DNA of 64,000 nt from Erysipelotrichaceae bacterium 66202529 (GCA_017161075.1 CP046174.1:4154001-4218000), one strand, 5' to 3'; shown: positions 37,557-46,333, counted from the first letter of the stretch. A program made the numbers and translations. The notes: a model not told the origin generated them from the letters alone.

Positions 37557-38777
37557 CTATTTTAACACAAATAGCGTCGGATTGTTAGAAAAATGTGCAA
37601 TATCACAGCCAATTTTAGGCACCAAAATCACATTTCCCGCAGCATTCACAACAACCGGCCATAATTTGCGTTCCTTTTTGGGAATTTTGCGGTCGATGAA
37701 CCAGCGATTCAGCTTTTTTACGCCAAATCGAAGCTGTATAGCATCCTGCGGCTGTGCATTTCGTATAGTAATCGGCCAGTCTTCCTCCTGTAAGGTTACC
37801 GCATCCACACGCATACCCTGAGATGCTGTTTCAAAGTACGGTGTTTTTTCAAATACAGGCTTTTCGTATTGATAGGAATAGCTGACCTCTACACATGTAT
37901 CAATAACCAGCTTTCCATATTCGCTGTATATATCATACCCGCTGCCGATATCCCGTGTCCAATAGTTTGCATTGTTCATAATCAGTTCCCGCAGCACCTG
38001 TATCTCATGTAGAGACAGATAACAGTTACAGGTGTCATGAATCCAGGTAATCAATACCTGTTCCAGAAAATAGCTGTCCAGCATACGTAAGCTTTTCAAA
38101 GTACCGTCCCACGCATCCAGAAAAGCACGGCAATCCTTTCGCAGCTGCTGCATGCGGATGTTTTCCCGGGAAATGGTTTCCATCAGCGTTTCTTTTTCCT
38201 TTTCCGACATGCGCTCTACTATTTCATGCCGAATTCTGTTTCTCGCATAATGATCACTGAGATTACTTTCATCAATCCCAAAGGGTACGGCATTCTCTCT
38301 ACAGTATGCTTCCAGTTCACGTTTGCTATACGCCATAAGCGGACGGATGATCCTACAGCCCATAATAAAAGCTTCTTCCTGTATGCCGAGATATTCCTTC
38401 ATACTGCCGCGCTCCTTCGCCATTAGATAGGTTTCCAGATGGTCATCCAGATGGTGCGCCAGTAAAACAGCAGATGCATCGTATTGCTTCAGCAGCTCCT
38501 GATACATACGGTAGCGTTCTTCTCTGGCAAATGCCTGAAAGTTTCCAACACAGGGCTTTGTCTGCAGCCTGGCTTCAAAAGGAATATGAAAATGTGCACA
38601 GTAGCTGCGCACCAGTTCCATATCCCGATTCGCTGTATCACGCTTCTGATAATTCATATGCGCAACAACCAGCCGCAATCCTTCTTTTCTGCACATATCC
38701 AGCAGTGCCATAGAGTCCGGGCCTCCGCTGACACCGATGATATAGGTTCCTTTTTCCAGTTTCTTCATATGTTTCAT
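37557..38777 (-). CDS. tilS: tRNA(Ile)-lysidine synthetase
   Basis: A 406-residue N-type ATP pyrophosphatase that modifies C34 of tRNA-Ile2 to lysidine so that it reads AUA. The PP-loop is YIIGVSGGPDSMALLDMC at residues 12-29, followed by LVVAHMNYQKR and LLAHHLDDHLETYLM. The C-terminal region resembles the TilS substrate-binding domains. The start lacks a strong ribosome site; ATG at 38777 or 38768 are both possible. First gene of the tilS-hpt-ftsH set. Confidence 0.94.
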   Translation of the reverse strand: MKHMKKLEKGTYIIGVSGGPDSMALLDMCRKEGLRLVVAHMNYQKRDTANRDMELVRSYCAHFHIPFEARLQTKPCVGNFQAFAREERYRMYQELLKQYDASAVLLAHHLDDHLETYLMAKERGSMKEYLGIQEEAFIMGCRIIRPLMAYSKRELEAYCRENAVPFGIDESNLSDHYARNRIRHEIVERMSEKEKETLMETISRENIRMQQLRKDCRAFLDAWDGTLKSLRMLDSYFLEQVLITWIHDTCNCYLSLHEIQVLRELIMNNANYWTRDIGSGYDIYSEYGKLVIDTCVEVSYSYQYEKPVFEKTPYFETASQGMRVDAVTLQEEDWPITIRNAQPQDAIQLRFGVKKLNRWFIDRKIPKKERKLWPVVVNAAGNVILVPKIGCDIAHFSNNPTLFVLK

Positions 38778-38993
38778 GCGGCTATTATACGGTAAATCTG
38801 ATAATTAGGCAACATGGAATATAAACTGGAAGGGTATATTTCATAAGAAACAATAGTATTTATAAATATTACACAAAATCTAAACTATTGAGTATGTGCA
38901 TAATTGTGATATGAAAAGCAGTGAAATATAATTATTTTCTCATAATATTTAGGATTTCTATATAAAAATATTTCTTAAATCCGGTAATAAATA
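38778..38993. other. AT-rich gap upstream of tilS
   Basis: A very AT-rich spacer between the terminator hairpin and tilS. It should carry the tilS promoter. No gene or RNA element recognised. Confidence 0.3.
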
Positions 38994-39039
38994 AGAGAAT
39001 CCAAATCTATTGTTTATAACAACAGTTTTTGAATTCTCT
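38994..39039 (-). terminator. Branched hairpin after the broken ATPase gene
   Basis: AGAGAAT (38994-39000) pairs with ATTCTCT (39033-39039); an inner TTGTT/AACAA-type stem can also form, giving a two-tier hairpin. It closely resembles the hairpin at 46563-46608 (shared outer AGRGAATTCAAAA and TTGGATTC on the - strand). It probably ends the 39080-40858 gene. Confidence 0.5.
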
Positions 39040-39906
39040 TTTTCTTATACTGCCAAATAAAAGTCATCATTTCCATACCTACAGCTGCTTATCAGCCTTT
39101 ACAATAGTACATGATTTTTTATAGAAGGCAATACCATAGCCAACGATATCTGTATAGCCCTTTTTATTCAAACCTTCGAATATTTCATGTCCTTAATCTG
39201 CTTGCAGGCCAGCTCTGCTGTATCTATTATATCTTCATTACTTTTCGCAACTTTCAATTCAAATAACAGCCCTCTATCTTTATTGTATATTGGAAGGACA
39301 GCAACATCATATCATCCCTCACCAGATTCCTGATTAGATAATGTCTGATAATCGCTTAACAATCCAATCAAAATGCCATGATAAAATTTTTCATCATAAT
39401 CAAAATAACTGATTGATTGAAATAAAACAGCATTCAAAACCTTATTTGCTGTCTCCACATCCATATTCAGTAGCGCTTCTACGAATTCAGAGCTTTTTCT
39501 CATTACCTGTTCTTGAAACCATTCATTGAATATCGTGGTATAAATTCTATTGATTTCTTTATTAGGTATCATAAGCTGATAAATAGCCTTATCTTCATCA
39601 ATGCATTTAACAGTTTTAAGATAACCTGTGAATAGTAAAAAACTGTAAATATTATTAACCTGATCCATTTCCCGATAAGTTAAATCGCGTTTAATCGTTT
39701 TTTCAATAACTCCTCCAGATGTCAGAACATCAAAATCATCTCTCATTTGTGAATTGCCTTTTTGTACATACTTATATATTATATCATTTCCACTTGTATT
39801 AGCCCAAAAGGACTCCGGTATATCATTTCCATGACGATTTTTATTGACATACTTCAATACACTCCACGGATTATATATTTCAGTATCACCGAAGAGATAA
39901 CCGTCA

Positions 39907-39926
39907 CACCATGGGTGGGCACCGAC
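39907..39926 (-). repeat. GC-rich micro-insert 1 (20 nt), splits the WYDGY motif
   Basis: + strand CACCATGGGTGGGCACCGAC, directly followed by TA. Removing it restores GAA TGG TAT GAC GGT (EWYDG) on the - strand. It can fold as CACC-ATG-GGTG. Same family as the inserts at 40241 and 40631. Confidence 0.8.
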
Positions 39927-40240
39927 TACCATTCTTTTATCGTGTTTCATAAGATTGTATATCATAATCCTTTAATAATTGCATTGTTTCTTCTGACGTA
40001 AACCCAAAACATGAGCTAGATAAATTTTCATATATTGAAAAAACATTAAAATTATTTAACCCTGTAAAAAGGCTAAAGTCCGCCTGTGGTGTCGACTCTT
40101 TTGCGATTTTTAAACATCCCGTGAGTATTCCTCTCTCTAATGCATCATTCGTTTTCAATGCTGCACTGAATGTATTATTTAGAAATTCTACCATTTCATT
40201 ATAATATCCATTAAGATAAGCACTTTGTAACGGAACATCG

Positions 40241-40260
40241 CACCAAGGGTGGGCACCGCC
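40241..40260 (-). repeat. GC-rich micro-insert 2 (20 nt), splits the IDEYD motif
   Basis: + strand CACCAAGGGTGGGCACCGCC, directly followed by TA. Removing it restores ATC GAT GAA TAC GAT GTT CCG (IDEYDVP). It folds as CACC-AAG-GGTG. It differs from insert 1 at only two positions. Confidence 0.8.
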
Positions 40261-40630
40261 TATTCATCGATTAAAATAATAACTTTTTTATTGTAATGCT
40301 GCTTTAGACATTCTGAAATAAATTTTAAGGCATTTTGCAATTCGACCTCATTTTGCGTGCGACGATAGAGATTTATAATCTGTTCTTTATCAAATTCATT
40401 TATTTGTTTACTATTTAGTAATTCCTGATTACTACGTAGAATTTCCTGTATTAAGATAGAAAACATCGTTTTCTGCTTTTCAAATGAATTATTTTTCATA
40501 TCCTTTAACGTGATAAATATAACTGGATACTGATTTTGATGCTGTAAAGCATCTCTTTCATTGAGAATATTCAAACCATTAAAGATATAGGCATTCTCTT
40601 TCTGCTTAATAGAGAAAAAATAGTAAAGCA

Positions 40631-40649
40631 CGCCTGAGCGGGCACCGCC
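40631..40649 (-). repeat. GC-rich micro-insert 3 (19 nt), splits the NMSML motif
   Basis: + strand CGCCTGAGCGGGCACCGCC, directly followed by TA. Removing it restores ATG AGT ATG CTT TAC TAT (MSMLYY). The stem is CGC-CTGA-GCG: an A-T pair of the other inserts is replaced by G-C, a compensatory change. The 3' core GGGCACCGCC is identical to insert 2. Confidence 0.78.
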
Positions 40650-40671
40650 TACTCATATTCAATGTTTTACC

Positions 40672-40724
40672 CGCTACTAGCGCGCCTCTTGTCGGATGCC
40701 AAAGGTATCGACACTATTTCGGTG
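40672..40724 (-). repeat. 53-nt structured insertion in the Walker A motif
   Basis: It lies between TTT and GGT of RRF-GKT on the - strand; without it the P-loop reads RPRRFGKTLNMS. It does not share the core of the other three inserts. On the + strand it contains CGCTACTAGCG (inverted repeat) and GATGCC-AAA-GGTATC (6-bp stem). The precise edges are ambiguous by a base or so. It could be two or three nested short inserts. Confidence 0.65.
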
Positions 40725-40858
40725 AAAGCGCCGAGGTCTTGTATATAGTGCCACTTCTTCTTTCAAAACATCTTTTATAAAAAAGTTTTATCTACATAAT
40801 AACAGTTTTTGTCGATTAGCTTTTTAAAATTATCTATTCCAATTGGCAGAGATTTCAT

Positions 40859-41113
40859 ATAATCAGCTCATGTTCTAATGTATTATAACATATCGGCTAC
40901 AAAAAACACCATTCTGGTATATGATTAGCCTATGACTATTCATATACACCTGACTTCATTTTAAAGCATCATATCCCTATTTCTTCATTCTGGAAACCAA
41001 TACCAACAAAGCGTAAACAAATGTATATCATTTCAAATTTAGAAAATTGCTATTTAAAAAAACTAGGAAAGGATAAAAGTAAGGTATGTAACGTATCGGC
41101 TAGGAAAAATAAA
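40859..41113. other. Gap upstream of the broken ATPase gene
   Basis: AT-rich spacer. A short motif TATCGGCTA occurs twice (40892 and 41094), and the promoter of the broken gene should lie here. A + strand frame from 41021 runs antisense into the lipoprotein gene and through its terminator; I do not call it. Confidence 0.3.
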
Positions 41114-41163
41114 AGAAGACTTATTACAGACAATAAAATGCACCGGCTATCAATAAGTCTTCT
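41114..41163 (-). terminator. Long-stem terminator of the lipoprotein gene
   Basis: AGAAGACTTATT (41114-41125) and AATAAGTCTTCT (41152-41163) pair perfectly over 12 bp. On the - strand it is followed by TTTATTTTTCC. Located about 70 nt after the lipoprotein stop. Confidence 0.75.
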
Positions 41164-41235
41164 CTTTATATGTACATACGTTTACACCAGCAGATTAAAA
41201 TTGAATTCGTTATACCTATCCTTTACAGAAAAGCA

Positions 41236-41754
41236 TCAATCACCCCTTACATCTTCTATCCGGATTGTATACGTATCCTTTTCCTGTATAAGCGCGATTG
41301 TTATGAATTTCAGATAATGGAATGCAATATCGCCGGCATTATGATCATAATTCACAGAGGTTTGAAGAATCAGCTGATTTTTATCATTTACTGACAGCTT
41401 ACTGTCGATATTGGCGATTCCTACATGATTCAAATCATTTGCAATAACAGTATCATTCTTCATGATAGAGGTAAAGACGGATAGCCCCTGATCCGATACC
41501 AGTAGTCCCTGCTCATTTATGACACTGCTGCACTTGTATAAAACACTGTATTCTTCTGTAATTGGTTGTTTGAGTGTAAAAATCAGCTCTTTATTTTTGT
41601 AGAGTGCCTCTGTTTTTGATTCTACTAAAACTATTTGATCATTTATCTCAGCTTCATATTTTTCCACCGTCTTATGCATACATCCGCTTATACAGCACAA
41701 TGACAACATACAAACAAGAAGTATTCTCTTTTGTTTTTTATTTTTGATTATCAT
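41236..41754 (-). CDS. Predicted lipoprotein (hypothetical)
   Basis: From the ATG at 41754 (CGGAGC 5 nt upstream) the 172-residue product begins with lysines, a hydrophobic stretch ILLVCMLSLC and the lipobox ISGC, so the mature protein is predicted to be lipid-anchored outside the membrane. The body (residues 30-172) is a soluble beta-rich domain with repeated charged strands and no motif I recognise. A longer upstream frame reaching 41880 lacks a ribosome site. It stands alone between the broken ATPase and spoIIE. Function unknown. Confidence 0.65.
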   Translation of the reverse strand: MIIKNKKQKRILLVCMLSLCCISGCMHKTVEKYEAEINDQIVLVESKTEALYKNKELIFTLKQPITEEYSVLYKCSSVINEQGLLVSDQGLSVFTSIMKNDTVIANDLNHVGIANIDSKLSVNDKNQLILQTSVNYDHNAGDIAFHYLKFITIALIQEKDTYTIRIEDVRGD

Positions 41755-42057
41755 CATTGCTCCGTTGTGCTTTAGAAAAATTATCTTCCCCAATACGCCC
41801 AATCTCATATGTATACTACAGCCTGCAAAATTACGTATGTCTGTTGTCTTTACACATGATCTTTTCCATAAGCTTTTCATGATAGCATCCTTTCGATTTA
41901 TATGAAATTGTATGATACTGTCAAACCTTCTATTATAAGCTGTTTATCATAACCATTTCAATCCACTCCCTTGCCTTATCTACTTACATACTATCATAAA
42001 AATTGCATAATGAAAGACATAGAAAACAAAATTTTATATAATTATTTTATTTTCCTA
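41755..42057. other. Spacer between spoIIE and the lipoprotein gene
   Basis: AT-rich with no clear terminator for spoIIE and no gene. The lipoprotein promoter must be here. Confidence 0.25.
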
Positions 42058-43926
42058 TCATACCTCATCCACCCTAGCCAGTACAATCGTGGAATCATCC
42101 TTCCTTCTTGTCTTTTTCAGAAGCTCAGTAAAGCTTTCTACATCCTCCTTTACACCTGCCTGTGTCCTTTGATTGAGCCACTTGTAAATCTCATTCATAT
42201 AAATGCCATCGGAAATCATCAGATATTCATCCCCAGCCTTTAAATCCACCTGGAAACAATCCGGCTGCATCTGACTGATAATTCCTACAGGAAGCGCACT
42301 TCCGTTAATTTCATATATCTGGTCATCTCTTAACAGAAAGGTAGGACAGGCTGCGGATTTTGATATGTAAGCAACACCCTGTGATCGGTTAAAGCAGATC
42401 ACATCAAGTGTCGCATAGGTGTCACTTTGAATCAGCTTATTGATACATTTAATTGCACTGTCCTGTGGAATTCCGCTTACCATCATGCGCTGAAAGATAT
42501 TCGTAATCAGCCGTGAGCTCTGCGCAGCCCGATCTCCATTTCCCATCCCATCGGAAATCATACACACCAGACTCTGACGAAATTTAAAGATGGAAAACGT
42601 ATCTCCACTGGATGTATATGAATTTTTTACGCTGTCGGCATAGGCATCGATGACAAAGGGGATATCATCACATACCGTTATAGAATGATAGCCGCGCATG
42701 AACTTCCGGTTGCGGATATCAGCAATCTGTAAATTGCGATGCAATAGCACCTCCAGCAGAGGGAGCAGTGTTGTGCGGATTTCTCCCCGTTTGATATTGG
42801 CTATTTCCACACAAACCTGGATACACCCTTCCTTTGGTTCCTCAATGCTCAGCTCACGCACATCATACTGATAGCCTTCCAGTGCCTTCGCAACCCGTAC
42901 GGTATCCTTTTCATATCCGTCAATCTTCCGTATGGCGTCCGCATTATACTGCAGGGCATTGGACATATTGGCAAGCAGCTCCGCCTGTACATCACTGATC
43001 TGTGCATAATACTCTGCCAGTGATTGAAAAATATTGGCATAGTTTTGCATTTGTCGTTTCAGCATACTTGTCTGAGACAGACGGTATTCCTGCTCATTTA
43101 ACAATTCATTACTCATATGTATAGAGCCGTTCTCCGTTCGCACAAGCAAAACACCGCTCATACACAATAGCAGATAAATCAAATCCTCCATGTTATCCGG
43201 ATACAGAAAGCATGCCCCCAGCAACAGCAGCATGGCGCTTTTTCGGTCTTTTTTTAAGATACTCAGCAGCACAGTAAGCACCAAGGCAGGAAGTATACGG
43301 ATATCCTGAAGAAAGTAAACCATCAATGCCAATGTGACGGTTATCCATGCATTGCAGGCTAATGCAATCAACAACATGGTTATCATTGCGACTTCCTGTG
43401 CATATACTGGAATCAGTTCAACAAGGAACAGTCCAATCGTAAACAGCAAAATCCCCCGCATACATGCATTGTGCAGCATGCCCTTTTGTATCCATGTATA
43501 ATCCGCAAACAGCTCCTGCATCAGTACAAAGCTGAGAACCGGAAGAATCAGTGCAGTATTATGCAGACCGTACTGCTGAATACTGAACGCCGCACTTAAA
43601 ACTGTCGTCAGATATGGCATCCACTGATATAAATTCTGATTCATAACCTTGACCATATGTATGATAACAAAGTAACAGGCAAAGCCAAGGGCATAGCTGT
43701 ATGCCGGAAGAACACCTCTGGATAAAGAGCACAACAGAATAAAAAATACGCTGATCATCGCTTCCCTGATCGTACGCATATAGGAATAGGATACATACAA
43801 AAATGCAAGTGTATAGCTAAGCGGAGAAGCCAGTGTACCGAGAATAATGGAAATACCGGCACAGGCTAAATCTTCCGCATGAATGGAAAATTTCCCCTTC
43901 AGTCTTTTATTCATCACCTTTTCCAA
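42058..43926 (-). CDS. spoIIE: Stage II sporulation protein E (PP2C phosphatase)
   Basis: SpoIIE is the septum-located phosphatase that dephosphorylates SpoIIAA and so activates sigma-F in the forespore. The 622-residue protein has about ten N-terminal membrane segments (to residue 265), a helical linker and a C-terminal PP2C domain with FKFRQSLVCMISDGMGNGDRAA (metal aspartate), GDEYLMISDGIYMNE and KDDSTIVLARV. It is shorter than the 827-residue B. subtilis protein, mainly in the central region. The TTG at 43926 has GAGGTGG upstream; an ATG at 43914 is an alternative. It stands alone. Confidence 0.93.
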   Translation of the reverse strand: MEKVMNKRLKGKFSIHAEDLACAGISIILGTLASPLSYTLAFLYVSYSYMRTIREAMISVFFILLCSLSRGVLPAYSYALGFACYFVIIHMVKVMNQNLYQWMPYLTTVLSAAFSIQQYGLHNTALILPVLSFVLMQELFADYTWIQKGMLHNACMRGILLFTIGLFLVELIPVYAQEVAMITMLLIALACNAWITVTLALMVYFLQDIRILPALVLTVLLSILKKDRKSAMLLLLGACFLYPDNMEDLIYLLLCMSGVLLVRTENGSIHMSNELLNEQEYRLSQTSMLKRQMQNYANIFQSLAEYYAQISDVQAELLANMSNALQYNADAIRKIDGYEKDTVRVAKALEGYQYDVRELSIEEPKEGCIQVCVEIANIKRGEIRTTLLPLLEVLLHRNLQIADIRNRKFMRGYHSITVCDDIPFVIDAYADSVKNSYTSSGDTFSIFKFRQSLVCMISDGMGNGDRAAQSSRLITNIFQRMMVSGIPQDSAIKCINKLIQSDTYATLDVICFNRSQGVAYISKSAACPTFLLRDDQIYEINGSALPVGIISQMQPDCFQVDLKAGDEYLMISDGIYMNEIYKWLNQRTQAGVKEDVESFTELLKKTRRKDDSTIVLARVDEV

Positions 43927-44084
43927 ACAAAACCACCTCTTTCATGCGTTATTGTAGAAGACAATTCGCATGGATTCTGTCATATTTTGTCTGATATGCA
44001 AAATTGCTTTCCTTTTCCATTTTTACAGAACATCGCAAGCAGATCATGTTCCTATTATTTATAGACCGTCTCGATGCATTCAAA

Positions 44085-44654
44085 TCAGTCTAGACAATTT
44101 TTTACACGATCCTTGATTTCACAAAACAATTCACTATCCCTTCTTAAATGTGCTTTTACATCTATGATTCTTGCTGTATTGATCCATTTTGCATCATTGA
44201 TAAACAGTACGGATTCCTTATTCATTCCCTTTATTTTACCAAGACGCATCAGATGGCGTTTCCCTTTCGGATTTTCTTTACTATATGCCTGCAGATACGC
44301 TGCATGATTACCACTCATAGGAACAACAAATGCCTTGTTGTGAAAAATTGTTATAATCAGTCCGAAATGCTGGTATCCTATTTCACTAATATACGCTTCT
44401 CCGAAATCTATGTAACAGATATCTCCGACACGAATATCCACCCCAAGCTCTCCACAGCTTCCCGCATGACGGCGTTCTCTCAAATTCTGTTCGGATACAA
44501 GTCTGGGTATTGCCTCCTTTACGCTCAAAGCAGCATAATCCATGCTCTTTTCCTCAATATAACATTTCCACAAGTCCTTCCAATACGCCTTTTCTCCCAG
44601 TGCTCCCTCCTTTTGATCTTCATCTACCATTTCATATAATCTTTTAACTTCCAT
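44085..44654 (-). CDS. PemK/MazF-fold protein with N-terminal helical extension
   Basis: A 189-residue protein. Residues about 75-185 resemble the PemK/MazF beta-barrel: VDIRVGDICYIDFGEAYISEIGYQHFGLIITIFHNKAFVVPMSGN-type opening and a terminal region KESVLFINDAKWINTARIIDV before a final helix. Residues 1-65 are a charged helical extension. No antitoxin-like gene is adjacent, so it may be an orphan RNase toxin or a related domestic protein. ATG 44654 follows GAGGTG. Assignment is by fold pattern only. Confidence 0.6.
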   Translation of the reverse strand: MEVKRLYEMVDEDQKEGALGEKAYWKDLWKCYIEEKSMDYAALSVKEAIPRLVSEQNLRERRHAGSCGELGVDIRVGDICYIDFGEAYISEIGYQHFGLIITIFHNKAFVVPMSGNHAAYLQAYSKENPKGKRHLMRLGKIKGMNKESVLFINDAKWINTARIIDVKAHLRRDSELFCEIKDRVKNCLD

Positions 44655-45242
44655 TCTTCTCACCTCACTATATACATACGATAAAAAAAAGGCGGATTCC
44701 TAAAAAATCCTGTATTTGCGGATTTTTTTCCTTTCTAATTTAAAAAAATTACAAAAATACGAGATATTTTCCTTATCATCCCTATATTTCGCATATATTC
44801 AGCATCAAATCAACAAGGATATATACGTAAACAACCTTCTGTATTTTTATATTCATTTATGCTACACTGTAGATAATTCATTATACGAGGAGGGGTTTTC
44901 TTGGTAACAAATATTAGATATTTCAGAAGCAGCTTCGTTTCATATCCGCAAGAGCCCCGGTACCTCTGCGTTTCTTTATCCTGTTAAAGACAGCTTTTCT
45001 TTTCTTGATTCAACTTTCACAAGACACACATTTATATTATGTACCATAACCAGTCTACATAAGCAATCCATGTATCCAGGGTATCCCCGGACATGGTGAA
45101 CCGCCTGTACGACAGAAGCCTATTGTTCATGACCGCGTTTTCTCATTTGATTTCGGTTTTCCTTATAGAGCTTATCAAAGAGGGCCGCCCCTATCATATT
45201 TCTTACACAAAGATGTTTTTTAAAGAAAGAAGGAATATGATT
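44655..45242. other. Gap between the PemK-like and PD-(D/E)XK genes
   Basis: About 590 nt. A + strand TTG at 44901 has a strong GAGGAGG upstream but opens only 28 codons, so I do not call it as a gene; it could be a leader peptide or a gene remnant. Sequence from about 45080 to 45230 is richer in GC than the surroundings and has no recognisable content. A TGCTACACTGTAGATAATTC-like stretch near 44860 may contain a -10 box. Confidence 0.35.
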
Positions 45243-46274
45243 ATGAACGAAAATTCATTGATAGCTTCTATCCTTACAGAGCATCAGGATAAGCGAAGCT
45301 ATGACGCCTATTGTAAAAAAATCTTATCAAACAAGCAGATTCTAGCCTATATTCTAAAGGGATGCGTTCCAGAATACGCTGATTTAGCTCTGGAAGCCAT
45401 TCCGCAATACATTGAAGCCTTTTCTGTAACAGATACAGACATGAATGAAAATATCAATGGCAGGAATATAGAGGATGAAGCAATACCGGGAGCGCTGATA
45501 AAATATGACCTCTTGTTTGAAGCAGCTCTGCCGCAGGATGTAAATACAAAAAATGAAAAGACTACAACATCATCCGCAGGGAACAAGGTCTGTTTGATTA
45601 TCAATCTGGAAGCACAAAATAAGGATAATCCGGGATATCCCCTGGTGAGCAGAGCGTTATATTACTGCAGCAGATTGGTGGCAAAGCAGAAAAACGCAGC
45701 AGATGGCTTCCGGCATTCAGAGTTTGAAAACATAAAGAAGGTGTATTCCATATGGATCTGCATCCAGCATTCCGACTATAAGAATGATGTAGTCAATACC
45801 TATGCCATTCATGAAAGCTGTCATATGAAACCCTGGAATGCCCCTAAAGAGCAATATGATCTCATGACTGCCATCATGATATATCCGGGAAAACAATATG
45901 ACCACAAAAAGGATCATACAGACGAGCATTTGCACAGCCTGCTGGAATTGTTGAACATCCTGTTTATTGCCAAACTTCCTGTAAAGGATATGGAAGAACA
46001 GCTGCAAAAATATGATATAATAATGACGAAAGAAATAGAAAGCGAGGTTCAGAATATGTGCAACTTAAGTGACGGTATTGAAGAAAGAGGCATTATGAAA
46101 GGTTTACAACAGGGCATGGCTCAGGGACTGGCTCAGGGTAAGATAGATTCAACATTGCTTCATGTAAAAAACCTGATGCTGGCAGCCGGCGTCAATGCAG
46201 AGAAAGCAATGGATATGCTTGGTGTGGAAGCTGATATTCGACCTGTTATCTTGGATGCGTTGACATGCTCCTGA
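45243..46274 (+). CDS. PD-(D/E)XK nuclease family transposase / Rpn-like protein
   Basis: A 343-residue protein of the PD-(D/E)XK transposase family. The nuclease core is visible as KYDLLFEAALP (conserved aspartate, about residue 86) and KVCLIINLEAQN (the ExQ signature, about residue 119), followed by SRALYYCSRLV. The N-terminal YDAYCKKILSNKQILAYILKGCVPEY is typical. A short GMAQGLAQGKIDS repeat near the C-terminus is common in the group. Start at ATG 45243, 9 nt after AAGAAGG; a longer frame from 45093 lacks a ribosome site. Such genes are often multicopy and of uncertain function, with RecA-independent recombination reported for Rpn proteins. Confidence 0.85.
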   Translation: MNENSLIASILTEHQDKRSYDAYCKKILSNKQILAYILKGCVPEYADLALEAIPQYIEAFSVTDTDMNENINGRNIEDEAIPGALIKYDLLFEAALPQDVNTKNEKTTTSSAGNKVCLIINLEAQNKDNPGYPLVSRALYYCSRLVAKQKNAADGFRHSEFENIKKVYSIWICIQHSDYKNDVVNTYAIHESCHMKPWNAPKEQYDLMTAIMIYPGKQYDHKKDHTDEHLHSLLELLNILFIAKLPVKDMEEQLQKYDIIMTKEIESEVQNMCNLSDGIEERGIMKGLQQGMAQGLAQGKIDSTLLHVKNLMLAAGVNAEKAMDMLGVEADIRPVILDALTCS

Positions 46275-46303
46275 TGTAACTAAATAATTCATTGATAGTA
46301 AGT

Positions 46304-46333
46304 AAAAGGACTGAGACGATTTTCAGTCCTTTT
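46304..46333 (+). terminator. Terminator of the PD-(D/E)XK gene
   Basis: AAAAGGACTGA pairs with TCAGTCCTTTT, about 30 nt after the stop. The T-run is part of the stem, so it can act in both directions. Confidence 0.7.

Larger units (their letters stand above)
39080..40858 (-). pseudogene. AAA-ATPase-like / PD-(D/E)XK nuclease protein, broken by four GC-rich micro-insertions and point lesions
   Basis: Read on the - strand from ATG 40858 (MKSLPIGIDNFKKLIDKNCYYVDKT) this is a member of the large family with an AAA-ATPase-like domain and a C-terminal PD-(D/E)XK domain. After removing short insertions the motifs appear in order: RPRRF-GKTLNMS-MLYYFF, VIILIDEY-DVPL, EWY-DGYLFGDTEIYNPWSVL, then ESGEG-x-YDVAVLP and GLLFELKVAK. 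Lesions I can place are insertions at 40672-40724 (53 nt), 40631-40649 (19), 40241-40260 (20) and 39907-39926 (20); apparent 1-nt deletions near 40788, 39937 and 39192; and a TGA replacing the arginine codon at about 39312. The gene cannot be read by standard decoding. The function of this protein family is unknown to me. Confidence 0.88.

Noticed and set aside
39907..39926. T4 gene 60-style bypass with matched take-off and landing codons
   Set aside because: One site can be read as TGG-TAG...TGG, but the other sites have no matching codon pair, so a classical bypass model is not supported across the set.
39907..40724. The micro-inserts as sequencing or assembly errors
   Set aside because: Random errors would not yield three near-identical 19-20 nt sequences with compensatory stem changes, each next to TA. 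The 1-nt deletions in A/T runs, however, could partly be errors.
41021..41317. 98-codon + strand frame
   Set aside because: It is antisense to the lipoprotein gene's end and crosses that gene's long-stem terminator.
44901..44987. 28-codon TTG frame after a strong GAGGAGG
   Set aside because: Too short and without recognisable content; mentioned only in the gap description.
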